Shown: piece after piece, positions 44,328-53,597 of the stretch
Position numbering within the stretch: position 1 is the first letter of the stretch
Layout of the letters: each line of letters starts with the position of its first letter
Source of the DNA: an uncultured Desulfovibrio sp.
GTDB lineage: Bacteria > Desulfobacterota > Desulfovibrionia > Desulfovibrionales > Desulfovibrionaceae
Assembly: GCA_913063155.1 (NCBI GenBank)
Contig: CAJXYU010000008.1
Span: forward strand, 62,001 to 126,000
Reading direction: 5' to 3'
DNA length: 64,000 nucleotides
Notes under the pieces: model-generated
Database searches by the model: none
The model's input: only the letters and a program-made list of their open reading frames with translations
Told to the model about the DNA's origin: nothing
Made by a program: the position numbers and the translations under genes

Positions 44328-44676
44328 ACTCGTTATCACCGTCCTCACCGCCGCCTTGTGCCTGCTGGCCGCTACGGCCATGGCCGGCGGCATCAAGGAA
44401 CGCATGAAAGCCCGCGTTCCGGCCGTCACGGCCCTCAAGGCCAAGGGGATCGTGGGCGAAAACAACAAGGGCTTCCTGGAATTCAAGGCCGCCCCGCAAC
44501 AAGCCGACCTGGTCAAAGCGGAAAACACGGACCGGGCCAAGGTCTATCAGGCCATCGCCGCCAAGACCGGGGCCACCCCAAACGTGGTGGGGCAGCGCCG
44601 CGCCGCCCAGATCGCGTCCCAGGCTCCCGCCGGAACCTGGCTCCAGGCCCCGGGCGGCAAGTGGTACAGGAAATAA
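44314..44676 (+). CDS. ydbL: YdbL family (DUF1318) periplasmic protein
   Basis: This 120-residue protein has a cleavable signal peptide (ending TAMA) and the DUF1318 features KERMKARVPAVTALKAKGIVGENNKGFLEF and the C-terminal PAGTWLQAPGGKWYRK. In E. coli YdbL modulates assembly of the YdbH-YnbE bridge. It is translationally coupled to ynbE. Confidence 0.92.
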   Translation: MRNNRLVITVLTAALCLLAATAMAGGIKERMKARVPAVTALKAKGIVGENNKGFLEFKAAPQQADLVKAENTDRAKVYQAIAAKTGATPNVVGQRRAAQIASQAPAGTWLQAPGGKWYRK

Positions 44677-44698
44677 TTCCTGTATAAAGTCTACAAGA

Positions 44699-44732
44699 GA
44701 AGCCCGCTCGGACGAACCGTGCGGGCTTTTTT
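44699..44732 (+). terminator. Intrinsic terminator of ydbH-ynbE-ydbL
   Basis: AAGCCCGC and GCGGGCTT close a loop followed by TTTTTT. It lies 23 bases after the ydbL stop. Confidence 0.9.
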
Positions 44733-44749
44733 CATGCAACTCGTATTTG

Positions 44750-45487
44750 TTAAAGAAGAACCACAACAGCCAACATCGCACTGAGCTCTGCCAGCATGAT
44801 ACCGGCCCCGAGAAAATCGCCGTTGGCCCCGCCCACCCGCTCGGCCAACCTGTAGAGAGGCAGGTGCGTGAGCGTGAGAAAGACAAAGCAAAGCAACAGG
44901 CTCCAGGAGGGCAGGCAGTAGAATCCCACGACAGCGGTAAACAACAGGGCCAGGAGCGAACCGTTGAAGGTGGCCCCGTCCATAAGCAGCTTGCCCAATC
45001 CCGGCCGGGACAAATGCTTGGCGAAATAGCCGAAGGACACGCACCCGAACCGGCCGAAAACGAACACGAATCCGATGGCCGCGTAACGTCCGGCATCCAG
45101 CAGGGCGTGAAACAGGATGAGCTGCCCGGCGATGAAGAAAATGAGCGCCAGCACCCCGAACGCGCCGCAACGGCTGTCCTTGACAACTTCCCAAAAGCGT
45201 TCCCGGCTGGTGTGGGCGGTGATGGCGTCGAAAATGTCGGTGAGCCCGTCGTAATGCAGGCCACGGGTGATCCAGGCGTTGAAGATCACCAGCAGCCAGG
45301 CCTGGATCCAGGGCTTTCCGGCCAGCAGGCCCAGCTTCCAGGGCAGGGCTAGAACCACGCCGAGCACCAGCCCGATAAGGGGCATGGTCAGCATGGATTT
45401 GCAAAGTTCTTCTTCCGGGACCACGCGGGCCGGAGCCAGCCGGGACATGAAGCCGAGGGTGTTCACAAAGATACGCAGAAATTTCAT
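44750..45487 (-). CDS. cobS: Adenosylcobinamide-GDP ribazoletransferase (cobalamin synthase)
   Basis: This 245-residue membrane enzyme joins adenosylcobinamide-GDP and alpha-ribazole in the last stage of B12 synthesis. About six hydrophobic segments and the diagnostic GLHYDGLTDIFDA motif are present. The ATG overlaps the stop of the DUF62 gene (ATGA), so the start at 45487 is used. No other cobalamin gene is next to it and no B12 riboswitch was seen in the operon leader. Confidence 0.93.
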   Translation of the reverse strand: MKFLRIFVNTLGFMSRLAPARVVPEEELCKSMLTMPLIGLVLGVVLALPWKLGLLAGKPWIQAWLLVIFNAWITRGLHYDGLTDIFDAITAHTSRERFWEVVKDSRCGAFGVLALIFFIAGQLILFHALLDAGRYAAIGFVFVFGRFGCVSFGYFAKHLSRPGLGKLLMDGATFNGSLLALLFTAVVGFYCLPSWSLLLCFVFLTLTHLPLYRLAERVGGANGDFLGAGIMLAELSAMLAVVVLL

Positions 45488-46299
45488 GCTTCCCACTCCA
45501 GTTCCACGCTGTCGCCGATGGACAGCCCGAAGTCGCGGGCCGCAGACCCCCGGTTCACGGCGATCTCCATGAAGCCCTGGCTGCCCTCCAACAGGCCGGG
45601 AGTGCCCTGGGGCAGGTCGGAATAGGTATCCACGGCCTGGAGCACGCGCCCCAGCGGCGTACGAATGGTCAGGCCGGAAAGCGGGCCCAGGCTGCCGGAG
45701 TGCAGGTTGAGCACGCAGTTGCCGAAGTGGTCCACATGCAGCACGTGGGCCTTGGCCCGTCCCGGCGTCACGGTGGGGCGACTGCCCGCATGACGCACCA
45801 GGGAATCCAGGGCAACCTCCGGCCCCAGATTCTCGGGCTTGCCCCCCGAAGCCAGCCAGGCCGCGATGGGCGAAAAAACGTCGCGGCCGTGGAAGGTGTT
45901 GGACACCTTGCTGACAGCTTCTTCGGCCGAGGTCAGATCATAGGCCTCCACGTCGCCGCCTTCCTCCAGAATGAGCCCCAGAAGCCCGTTGTCCGGAGCC
46001 ACGAAAAACTGCTCGTCGCGTCGCAGGACAACGATGCGGCGCTCCGAGCCCACGCCGGGGTCCACCACGGTGAGCAGCACCGCGTCCTTGGCGAAATGCG
46101 GAGCGGACGCGGCCAGAAAAAAGGAACCCTGCAAAATGTTGAACGGCTCCACCCCGTGCGAGATGTCCACGATGGGGCAGGCCGGGACCAGCCGGGTGAG
46201 TACGGCCTTGACCTGGCCCACGTAGGGATCGGACAGACCGAAGTCGGTGATGAGCCCTATGGGGCGGCTGGCCGTCGGCTTCTTGTTGACGAAAAGCAT
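45484..46299 (-). CDS. SAM hydroxide adenosyltransferase / SAM-halogenase family (DUF62)
   Basis: This 271-residue protein has the DUF62 motifs ITDFGLSDPYVG, VDPGVGSERR, PDNGLLG, NTFHGRDVFSPIAA and VDHFGNCVLN. Most non-halogenase members split S-adenosylmethionine with hydroxide into adenosine and methionine. It shares its first base with the YitT stop and overlaps cobS, forming a tight three-gene operon. Confidence 0.92.
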   Translation of the reverse strand: MLFVNKKPTASRPIGLITDFGLSDPYVGQVKAVLTRLVPACPIVDISHGVEPFNILQGSFFLAASAPHFAKDAVLLTVVDPGVGSERRIVVLRRDEQFFVAPDNGLLGLILEEGGDVEAYDLTSAEEAVSKVSNTFHGRDVFSPIAAWLASGGKPENLGPEVALDSLVRHAGSRPTVTPGRAKAHVLHVDHFGNCVLNLHSGSLGPLSGLTIRTPLGRVLQAVDTYSDLPQGTPGLLEGSQGFMEIAVNRGSAARDFGLSIGDSVELEWEA

Positions 46300-47177
46300 C
46301 AGTACACCTTCCTTGCTGAGAATCCCCGCCCGAGCACGCGGAAGCCCGAGCCCATGATGGTGAACGCATCCGGGTCCACGGTGTAGACCACCTCCTCCAG
46401 CCGCTTGATTTGAAAACCGGAGACCATGGTCATGACAACCTGTTTCCTTTCCCCAGTATACCCGCCGCGTCCCTCGAGAAGGGTGACGCCCCGGTCAAGC
46501 TTCGCAAAAATCCCGTTGACGATCTCTTCCGGGTGGTCGGTGACGATGATGACCATGTCCCGCTCGCCGAACATCTTCATGACATAGTCGATGGACACGG
46601 CGATGACGAATGTCATGGCGATGGAATAGAGCATGATGCTCGGCTCCAGCCAGGCAAAGCCCGCCAGAAAGATCAGGAAGTTGAACCAGAACTCGAAGGT
46701 GGAAATGGAGAGATTCAACTTTTCCTTGCAAATGACCGCAAGAATGTCGGAGCCGCCCGTGGAGCCGAGTGTGCGCAGGGTCAACCCTACGCCCACGCCC
46801 AGGATGCCCCCACAGGCCAGCACGGCCAGCCAGACGTCCTTGATGGGCACGGTGTAGGTGATCATGTCCAGAAACAGGGCTGAGACCACCATGCCGTACA
46901 GACTGTAGAAAAAGAACCGGCGGCTGATGAACACCCACCCAAGCACGAACACGGGCACATTGAGCAGAAAATACCATTCGCCCGGGGTAAGACCGCCCAC
47001 AATATAATAGACCAGAAGCGCGAACCCGGACATACCGCCCGTGAGCAGCCCATGAGGCACGGCGATGGCCTTGACCGAAAAGGCGATGAGCCACGAGCCG
47101 AGCGTGAGCAGGAACAGGTTCCAGGGAACCCCGAAAGTGATTTTTCTGAAGCGTTCTTCAAACGCGGGACTGAGCAT
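46299..47177 (-). CDS. YitT family membrane protein, copy 1
   Basis: This 292-residue protein has about six membrane segments (SWLIAFSVKAIAVPHGLLTGG, LRTLGSTGGSDILA) and a C-terminal DUF2179 domain (VTLLEGRGGYTGERKQVV). The open frame runs upstream to 48602, but that part lies antisense to the LuxR gene; the ATG at 47177 with GGAGGAAATC before it is the true start. The family's role is unknown. A paralogue lies at 53598. Confidence 0.92.
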   Translation of the reverse strand: MLSPAFEERFRKITFGVPWNLFLLTLGSWLIAFSVKAIAVPHGLLTGGMSGFALLVYYIVGGLTPGEWYFLLNVPVFVLGWVFISRRFFFYSLYGMVVSALFLDMITYTVPIKDVWLAVLACGGILGVGVGLTLRTLGSTGGSDILAVICKEKLNLSISTFEFWFNFLIFLAGFAWLEPSIMLYSIAMTFVIAVSIDYVMKMFGERDMVIIVTDHPEEIVNGIFAKLDRGVTLLEGRGGYTGERKQVVMTMVSGFQIKRLEEVVYTVDPDAFTIMGSGFRVLGRGFSARKVY

Positions 47178-47405
47178 GATTTCCTCCGCGACAATATCTA
47201 ACCATAAAGAAATTATTTGAAAAGCATAATGAACAAAGTCCACTCCTTTGCCACGTGATCGGCACGGCATCAAATCAGAATTTCTTGCGATCCTCATCAA
47301 ATTTTCCGTACCTGCCGTAAATCTCGAAACGACCGGAAAGCCCACGGTTTCCATTCCGGACCGGGGATGGTAGGCATGTAAAAACAAAACACGGCGATTC
47401 ACGCA

Positions 47406-48620
47406 ATGGACAGCAACGACAGAAATATCGCACTCCCGACAGAGCCGGGAGAAGTCGTCGAAGCCTGGGACGACTTCGTGCTCCACACCGACACCCACGG
47501 ACGGGTGGTGCGCGCCAACGACACCACGCTGGCCTACCTGCCCGGGACCGATCCCGTGGGACTTCCTTTCTGGGAGGTGCTGGCCCTGGCCACCGGCACT
47601 CTCGCCCAGACCCTGGACCGCTACCCGCCGCTGCAGATTCACGAGGTGTCCTTCAGCGAGGACCACAACTTCCTGCTGCGGATCATCCCCCTGCCCCGCG
47701 AAATCGCCCCTGCGGGCGGCCATGTGGTCATCGCCACGGACAACCGGCCCATGGAAGCGCTTTACGAAACCTATGAGGAGCGGCTGGAAGACAACATCAC
47801 TGCCTGGGCCGACTCCATCACCCTGTTCAACGCCCTGTTCGACACGGCCAAGGACGCCACCCTGCTGGTGGACGAGTCCGGAACCATCCTGACCGCCAAC
47901 ACCGCTGCCGTGGGCATGCACGCCGGGAAGGGGCAAGTGCTGGCCGGCAATCATGTGGAAACCCTTTTGGGCAAACGATTCCGGCCACTCATCCGCAAAG
48001 CGATGCGAGACATCCACCCCAAGGACATCCACACGGAAAAAGTGGTGGCCCTGGACAGCGAAGGCGAAGGATTCCCGGCCGAGGCCATCCTGCGCAAGAT
48101 CACCTTCACGGACCACAGCCTGTACCAACTCCTCCTGCACGATCTTTCCGCCCAGGAAGAACTGCGGGAAGGCCTGCGCGACAAGCAGGCCGAGGTGGAC
48201 AAGATGAACATTGCCTTGCGCCGGGTCATCCGATCCGTGGAAGAGGACCGCCAGGAGTTGCGCGAACACCTGACCAATCAGGTCAAGGCCCAGATGCTCC
48301 CGGCCCTGGAACGCATCGCCAAGGCGGATACCGCCGAGATCCGCGAGGGGTATAAAAGCATCATCGAGGAACAACTCGTGGACTTGGCCGACGACGGTTC
48401 GGGCGAACTGGACCCGGAGTTGCTGCGCCTCTCCCCGCGCGAGGTGGAGGTCTGTCAACTCATCCAGGTGGGCCGCAGCGGCAAGGAAATAGCCGAATTC
48501 CTGAACATGTCCTTTGAGACTGTGCAGACCCACCGCAAGAACATCCGCCGCAAACTGGGCCTTCGTGGCAGCAAGACTTCCCTCTACAAATACCTGCGCC
48601 AAAAGCCGTCCCTCGGCTAA
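47406..48620 (+). CDS. PAS-LuxR transcriptional regulator
   Basis: This 404-residue cytoplasmic protein has two PAS domains (about 18-115 and 140-255), a helical linker and a C-terminal LuxR/FixJ helix-turn-helix (SPREVEVCQLIQVGRSGKEI...TVQTHRKNIRRKLGL). It has no receiver or membrane segment, so it senses a cytoplasmic signal. A perfect palindrome follows its stop and may be its binding site upstream of the ABC/abl operon, which it probably controls. Confidence 0.9.
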   Translation: MDSNDRNIALPTEPGEVVEAWDDFVLHTDTHGRVVRANDTTLAYLPGTDPVGLPFWEVLALATGTLAQTLDRYPPLQIHEVSFSEDHNFLLRIIPLPREIAPAGGHVVIATDNRPMEALYETYEERLEDNITAWADSITLFNALFDTAKDATLLVDESGTILTANTAAVGMHAGKGQVLAGNHVETLLGKRFRPLIRKAMRDIHPKDIHTEKVVALDSEGEGFPAEAILRKITFTDHSLYQLLLHDLSAQEELREGLRDKQAEVDKMNIALRRVIRSVEEDRQELREHLTNQVKAQMLPALERIAKADTAEIREGYKSIIEEQLVDLADDGSGELDPELLRLSPREVEVCQLIQVGRSGKEIAEFLNMSFETVQTHRKNIRRKLGLRGSKTSLYKYLRQKPSLG

Positions 48621-48934
48621 CCAATCGGGTATACCCGACTACCCGAAGCATACCCGACTATCCCCCTTGAGCGGAAGGGAAATTGTTGTTTTCATAAAAT
48701 GTGAAAACAACGAGGCAATTCCAGACACGTCAAAACAACATTCTTGAAACAAAACATGTCAAAAGAAACAATGTTGCCCGTGTATGCCTCCATTTTTCTC
48801 ATGACTACTGTAGTATGCATCTTATTTCCTGCAGCACATATTGCAGAACAAAAATAGAAAAACACCATCACTTCACAAAAGCAGTTCAACATCATTCCGA
48901 GAAACTGCTACCTCACAAACAATTAGGAGACACC
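48621..48934 (+). promoter_or_regulatory. Regulatory region of the ABC transporter-ablAB operon
   Basis: No protein gene is visible. CGGGTATACCCG (48627-48638) is a perfect 12-base palindrome and ATACCCGACTA occurs twice (48631, 48650). GTTGTTTTCA and TGAAAACAAC (48685-48711) form a perfect 10-bp inverted repeat with a 7-base spacer. The rest is AT-rich leader ending in TTAGGAGACACC before the first ATG. These are candidate sites for the upstream LuxR regulator or an osmotic regulator; no lysine riboswitch was recognised. Confidence 0.5.
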
Positions 48935-49720
48935 ATGAGGACCCTTTCACGCTGTCTGGTCGTATGTACGACCATGCTCATCCTGTTTGCCTTGAACGGC
49001 TGCTCCGAAGAAAACACTGATCCCCTGGCACGGATCAAAGACGCCAAGGAAATCAGTTTCGCCATGAGCGGCGGGTATCCTCCGTTCAACTTCTACAACT
49101 CGGACAATCGGCTGGTGGGCTTTGACGTGGACGTGGCCCGCGAGGTGGCGCAACGCCTCGGTGTAAAATTCAAGCCCGTGACCACCGAGTGGAGCGGCAT
49201 CATCGAAGGCCTGCGCTCCGGAACCTATGACGGCATCCTGGGCAGCATGGCCGTGACGCAGGAACGCCTCAAAGTGGTCAACTTCTCCACTCCCTATTAC
49301 TACTCCGGCGCACAGGTCATGATCAAAAACGGCGCTCCCTACAAGGGCGCGGCCGACCTGAAGGGCAAAACTCTCGGCGTGGTCACCGGCACAACGTTCG
49401 CCGAAGACGCGGCCAAGCTCGGCGCGGGCGACGTTAAGCTCTACAAGGACGACACACAGACCCTCATGGAACTGAACAGCGGCGTGGTTGACGGTGTCAT
49501 CACCGACCGCGTGGTAGGCGTCAATGCCATAAACTCAGGCAAATTCGACATCGGCATGCTGGGGTCGCCCCTGCGTAGCGAAGACATTGCCGTGGCTTTC
49601 CGCAAGGGAGATGATTCCCTGCTGAACAGAGTCAACGAAATTCTCACGGCCATGCATGAGGACGGTACGCTTTCCGCCCTCAGCCGCAAATGGCTCAAGG
49701 CGGACATCACGGTGCGCTAG
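48935..49720 (+). CDS. Polar amino-acid ABC transporter, substrate-binding lipoprotein
   Basis: This 261-residue protein has a lipoprotein signal with lipobox ALNGC (Cys23) and a family 3 solute-binding fold: GGYPPFNFYNSDNRLVGFDVDVA, GLRSGTYDGILGSMAVTQER and VNFSTPYYYSGAQV. It belongs to the lysine/arginine/ornithine/histidine-type group. The start at 48935 follows TTAGGAGACACC. It begins an operon with lysine 2,3-aminomutase, so lysine is a likely ligand. Confidence 0.92.
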   Translation: MRTLSRCLVVCTTMLILFALNGCSEENTDPLARIKDAKEISFAMSGGYPPFNFYNSDNRLVGFDVDVAREVAQRLGVKFKPVTTEWSGIIEGLRSGTYDGILGSMAVTQERLKVVNFSTPYYYSGAQVMIKNGAPYKGAADLKGKTLGVVTGTTFAEDAAKLGAGDVKLYKDDTQTLMELNSGVVDGVITDRVVGVNAINSGKFDIGMLGSPLRSEDIAVAFRKGDDSLLNRVNEILTAMHEDGTLSALSRKWLKADITVR

Positions 49721-49806
49721 GCATCGGATCCCCTTTCCTGGGCGCAGCGCTCTTGTGTGTTCGCGCGCTGCGCCCGCCTCTCCCACCTCATACACTGGAA
49801 TACAAA

Positions 49807-50463
49807 ATGTACTTCGACATCGGCATCCTCCCGAAGTATCTGCCCTACTTTCTGCCCGCCGCCTGGATGACCCTCAAGGTTTCGGCCCTGGGCATCCTGC
49901 TCGGGCTGGGACTCGGACTGGGCACTTCGTTTTTGCGCATCTCCTCCAACCCGTTACTGAGCCTGCCCGCGCGCGGCTACATCTATATCATCCGCGGCAC
50001 TCCACTCCTGCTGCAACTACTGTTTATCTACTTCGGCCTGCGCAGTCTGGCCGGCTTCAACGCCATCACCTCGGCGGTGCTCGCCCTGGGCGTGCACAAC
50101 GGCGCCTATATCGCGGAAATCTTCCGCGGCGCCATCGTCTCCATCAGTAACGGCCAGATGGAGGCCGCACGCAGCCTGGGCATGTCCTATTCGAGAACCA
50201 TGATCCGCATCATCCTGCCCCAGGCCTTCAAAAGGGCCATACCGCCTCTGGGCAACCAGTTCATCATCGCACTCAAGGATTCGTCGCTGGCCAGCACCAT
50301 CACCATCAACGAGCTGCTGCTCAAGTCCCAGCAGTTGGCCTCAGCCAACTTCATGATGATGGAGATGCTCTTCATCGCGGCCATGTTCTACCTCATCTAT
50401 ACCGCCATATTCAGCTGGCTCTTCCACTGTATCGAAGACCGCCTGGATGTGAGCGCGGCCTAA
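49807..50463 (+). CDS. Amino-acid ABC transporter permease
   Basis: This 218-residue HisM/GlnP-type permease has about five membrane segments and the EAA loop EAARSLGMSYSRTMIRIILPQA contacting the ATPase. The ATG at 49807 is selected; upstream codons of the same frame run through the intergenic region. A single permease gene suggests a homodimer. Confidence 0.92.
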   Translation: MYFDIGILPKYLPYFLPAAWMTLKVSALGILLGLGLGLGTSFLRISSNPLLSLPARGYIYIIRGTPLLLQLLFIYFGLRSLAGFNAITSAVLALGVHNGAYIAEIFRGAIVSISNGQMEAARSLGMSYSRTMIRIILPQAFKRAIPPLGNQFIIALKDSSLASTITINELLLKSQQLASANFMMMEMLFIAAMFYLIYTAIFSWLFHCIEDRLDVSAA

Positions 50464-50472
50464 GGAGATGCC

Positions 50473-51210
50473 ATGCACCAATCACCGGTCATCGAAATTT
50501 CGAATCTGAACAAATGGTTCGGCGACCACCACGTGCTCAAGGGCATTGATCTGAACGTCATGCCCTCGGACGTGGTGGTGGTCATCGGCGCCAGCGGCTC
50601 GGGCAAGTCCACCCTGCTGCGCTGCGTCAACTACCTTGAGTCCTATGATGAAGGGGAAATCCGCATCTCCGGCGACCTGGTCCGCGGAGAAGACAAGTTC
50701 ATCAACGCCCTGCGCGCCCGGGTGGGGATGGTCTTCCAACATTTCCACCTCTTCCCGCACATGACCGTGCTGAGCAACGTCATGGAAGGCCCGACCCAAG
50801 TTCGCAAGATTCCCAAAAAACAGGCCCGCGAACTTGCCCGCAACTATTTGGCGAAAGTCGGCCTGGAGGACAAGGAGCATGCCTACCCCGAAACCCTGTC
50901 CGGGGGCCAGAAACAGCGTGTGGCCATCGCCCGCGCCCTGGCCATGGAACCGGAGGTCATGCTTTTCGACGAACCCACCTCGGCCCTGGACCCGGAGCTG
51001 GTGGGCGAGGTGCTCTCGGTCATGCAGCGGCTGGCCGAGGACGGCATGACCATGATGGTGGTCACCCACGAAATGGGATTCGCCCGCGAGGTGGCCGATA
51101 CCGTGGCCTTCATGGACCAGGGAATCATCCTGGAGCAGGGCTCTCCCGACACGATTTTCGACACTCCCCGAGAACCCCGTACACAGGAGTTCCTGGGGCA
51201 AATCCTTTAA
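50473..51210 (+). CDS. Amino-acid ABC transporter ATP-binding protein
   Basis: This 245-residue GlnQ/HisP-type ATPase has Walker [11 protein letters not shown]-loop [14 protein letters not shown], signature LSGGQKQRV, Walker [16 protein letters not shown] and H-loop VTHEM. It starts nine bases after the permease stop. Confidence 0.95.
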   Translation: MHQSPVIEISNLNKWFGDHHVLKGIDLNVMPSDVVVVIGASGSGKSTLLRCVNYLESYDEGEIRISGDLVRGEDKFINALRARVGMVFQHFHLFPHMTVLSNVMEGPTQVRKIPKKQARELARNYLAKVGLEDKEHAYPETLSGGQKQRVAIARALAMEPEVMLFDEPTSALDPELVGEVLSVMQRLAEDGMTMMVVTHEMGFAREVADTVAFMDQGIILEQGSPDTIFDTPREPRTQEFLGQIL

Positions 51211-51226
51211 CAGGAGCAACACCACC

Positions 51227-52540
51227 ATGACCATATTCAACGAACACCAGCAGGAAGTTGCCGAATCGCTCGGCGACACCACATCCAAGTCGGACTGGAC
51301 CGACTGGAAGTGGCACATCCGCCACTCCATCAAATCAGTGAACGAATTCGAACGCGTGCTGGGCGTCACCTTTCCCGAGCGCAAAAAACGCATCTACGAG
51401 CAAACGCTCAAAAAATTCCCCATGTCCGTGACGCCTTACTACCTGTCGCTCATCGACCCGGACGACTACGCCAACGACCCCATCTTCATGCAGTCGTTTC
51501 CCAGCGCCGAGGAACTGAAGATAGAACGCCACGACATGGCCGATCCGCTGCACGAGGACGAGGACAGTCCGGCTCCGGGCATCACCCACCGCTACCCGGA
51601 CCGGGTGCTTTTCCACATCAGCAACACCTGCTCCATGTACTGCCGCCACTGCACCAGAAAACGCAAGGTGGGCGATGTGGACTCCATCCCCTCGCGCTCC
51701 AACCTCGAAGCGGGCCTGGAATATATCCGCAACACGCCCCAGATCCGCGACGTGCTGCTCTCTGGCGGGGACCCGCTCATGCTTTCGGACGAAAAACTGG
51801 ACTGGCTCCTGACCCAGGTGCGCGAAATCGAGCACGTGGAAGTGGTGCGAATCGGCACACGCATGCCCGTGGTGCTGCCCTACCGTATCACCGACGCCCT
51901 GGTGGAGATGCTCAAAAAGCACCACCCGCTGTGGATCAACACCCACTTCAACCACCCCTGCGAACTGACCGAATCCTCACGCAAAGCCCTGCGCAAGCTG
52001 GCCGACGCGGGCATCCCGCTGGGCAACCAGAGCGTGCTTCTGGCCGGAGTCAACGACTGTCAGCGGCTCATCAGAACCCTGAACCAGAAACTGGTCAAAA
52101 ACCGGGTGCGGCCCTACTACCTCTACCAGTGCGACCTGTCCGAAGGACTGACCCACTTCCGTACCCCCATCGGCAAAGGCATCGAAATCCTGGAGAGTCT
52201 GCGTGGACACACCAGCGGCTTCGCGGTCCCCACCTACGTGGTGGATGCGCCGGGCGGCGGCGGCAAGATTCCGGTCATGCCCAACTACGTGGTCTCCTGG
52301 GGAACCAACAAGGTGGTGCTGCGCAACTACGAGGGGGTCATCACCACCTACAGTGAACCCGACTCTTACGAGGCCAACTACTGCGACCGGGAATGCTCCA
52401 AGTGCAACCTGCAACTCAGGGAAGACGACGCCGAGGAAAAGGCCATCGGGGTGGAGAAGCTGCTTTCGGACTGGGACGACACCACCAGCCTGACTCCAGA
52501 AAACAACGAACGCATGGAGCGGAGAGACGATGCGGCCTGA
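51227..52540 (+). CDS. ablA: Lysine 2,3-aminomutase (radical SAM)
   Basis: This 437-residue enzyme turns L-lysine into beta-lysine. The radical-SAM cluster Cys135, Cys139 and Cys142 (CSMYCRHC) is present; the PLP lysine is Lys347 in [10 protein letters not shown]; and Asp303 and Asp340 match the substrate-amine contacts. Length is typical. With ablB just downstream it makes N-epsilon-acetyl-beta-lysine, a compatible solute of anaerobes under salt stress. The ABC transporter upstream may import the lysine. Confidence 0.96.
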   Translation: MTIFNEHQQEVAESLGDTTSKSDWTDWKWHIRHSIKSVNEFERVLGVTFPERKKRIYEQTLKKFPMSVTPYYLSLIDPDDYANDPIFMQSFPSAEELKIERHDMADPLHEDEDSPAPGITHRYPDRVLFHISNTCSMYCRHCTRKRKVGDVDSIPSRSNLEAGLEYIRNTPQIRDVLLSGGDPLMLSDEKLDWLLTQVREIEHVEVVRIGTRMPVVLPYRITDALVEMLKKHHPLWINTHFNHPCELTESSRKALRKLADAGIPLGNQSVLLAGVNDCQRLIRTLNQKLVKNRVRPYYLYQCDLSEGLTHFRTPIGKGIEILESLRGHTSGFAVPTYVVDAPGGGGKIPVMPNYVVSWGTNKVVLRNYEGVITTYSEPDSYEANYCDRECSKCNLQLREDDAEEKAIGVEKLLSDWDDTTSLTPENNERMERRDDAA

Positions 52541-53375
52541 TGCAGTCATCACCCTCGGCAAGTCCGTAATCCAGCACGGCCCTGCAAACGATCGCGTGTA
52601 TTTGCTGAAACTGGACACGAACGACCTCCCCGAGATCGTGGACGATGTCTACGAACTGGGACGGGAACACGGCTATTCCAAGCTTTTCGCCAAGGTGCCG
52701 GCAGGAGGGGTTGAACACTTCACGGCCAGAGGATTCATAGACGAGGCCCGGGTGCCAAGCATGTACAAGGGAAAGTCCGCAGGATACTTCATGTGCAAAT
52801 ACCTGAACCACTCCCGGGCCGTACCCCGCAACATAGAGCGCATCACCAAAGTACTTGACTGTGCGGACCAGAGCCCCAGCGTCCCGCCGGCCTCGGTGGA
52901 CACCGGCGATGTGGTGCGCCTCTCCCCGGACAATGCCGAAGAACTGGCCGCGCTCTATGACACGGTCTTCACTTCATATCCGTTCCCCATCAACGAGCCT
53001 TCGTTCATCCGCTCGACCATGGCGGACAACGTGATTTTCTTCGGCATCATGGAGGACGACCGGCTGGTGGCCGCAGCCTCGGCGGAACTGGACAGGGAAT
53101 GGCGCTGCGTGGAAATGACCGACTTCGCGACACTGCCGGAACACCGAGGGAAAGGAGCGGCGCAAAAGCTGCTGATCCGAATGGAGGAAACCATGCCGTC
53201 GCTGAATATCCGAACGGCATACACGATCGCCAGAGCAGAGAGCTTCGGCATGAACATTGTTTTCGCACGGACCGGCTACACCTTCAGCGGCACCTTGCAC
53301 AACAATACGCAAATAGCCGGCAAGCTGGAAAGCATGAACGTCTGGCACAAGGACATGCCCTGCAAAGCAGGGTGA
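52530..53375 (+). CDS. ablB: Putative beta-lysine N-acetyltransferase
   Basis: This 281-residue protein has a GNAT acetyltransferase fold in its C-terminal half ([16 protein letters not shown] is the acetyl-CoA loop) after an AblB-type N-terminal part (YGHG-like [14 protein letters not shown]). It overlaps ablA by 11 bases and completes the N-epsilon-acetyl-beta-lysine pathway. Confidence 0.93.
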   Translation: MRPDAVITLGKSVIQHGPANDRVYLLKLDTNDLPEIVDDVYELGREHGYSKLFAKVPAGGVEHFTARGFIDEARVPSMYKGKSAGYFMCKYLNHSRAVPRNIERITKVLDCADQSPSVPPASVDTGDVVRLSPDNAEELAALYDTVFTSYPFPINEPSFIRSTMADNVIFFGIMEDDRLVAAASAELDREWRCVEMTDFATLPEHRGKGAAQKLLIRMEETMPSLNIRTAYTIARAESFGMNIVFARTGYTFSGTLHNNTQIAGKLESMNVWHKDMPCKAG

Positions 53376-53597
53376 ACAAGGCTCGCCTCTTTAAACCCAG
53401 AGCCGACTTTCACTGAACAAGAATTAATTACGCCTTATATTAAAAATAAAGCATTTTTTCAGTCAAAAAAATCTCGCGAAAAAGAATAAAATTCGAAAAG
53501 CACAAAAAATGCTTGCCCCACATTCTGTTTTCATGCAGTTTCCTGCCCGAAAAATCGGTCGGATCACGAAACATCCGCCGGTAATACGGGAGACACC
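53376..53597. other. AT-rich spacer before the second YitT gene
   Basis: No gene is seen. AAGCATTTTTT (near 53450) and AAAAAATGCTT (near 53505) are inverted repeats about 45 bases apart in a very AT-rich stretch, likely a promoter or weak terminator region. Confidence 0.4.

Noticed and set aside
47178-47405. Cobalamin riboswitch upstream of the YitT-DUF62-cobS operon
   Set aside because: No B12-box-like GCCACTG sequence or matching structure was seen.
46299-48602. A 767-codon minus-strand frame
   Set aside because: Only the last 292 codons match a family (YitT). The rest is antisense to the PAS-LuxR gene, and a strong ribosome site marks the internal start at 47177.
48621-48934. Lysine riboswitch before the ABC-ablAB operon
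   Set aside because: Lysine metabolism made it plausible, but the conserved lysine-box cores were not found; only palindromes and AT-rich leader are present.
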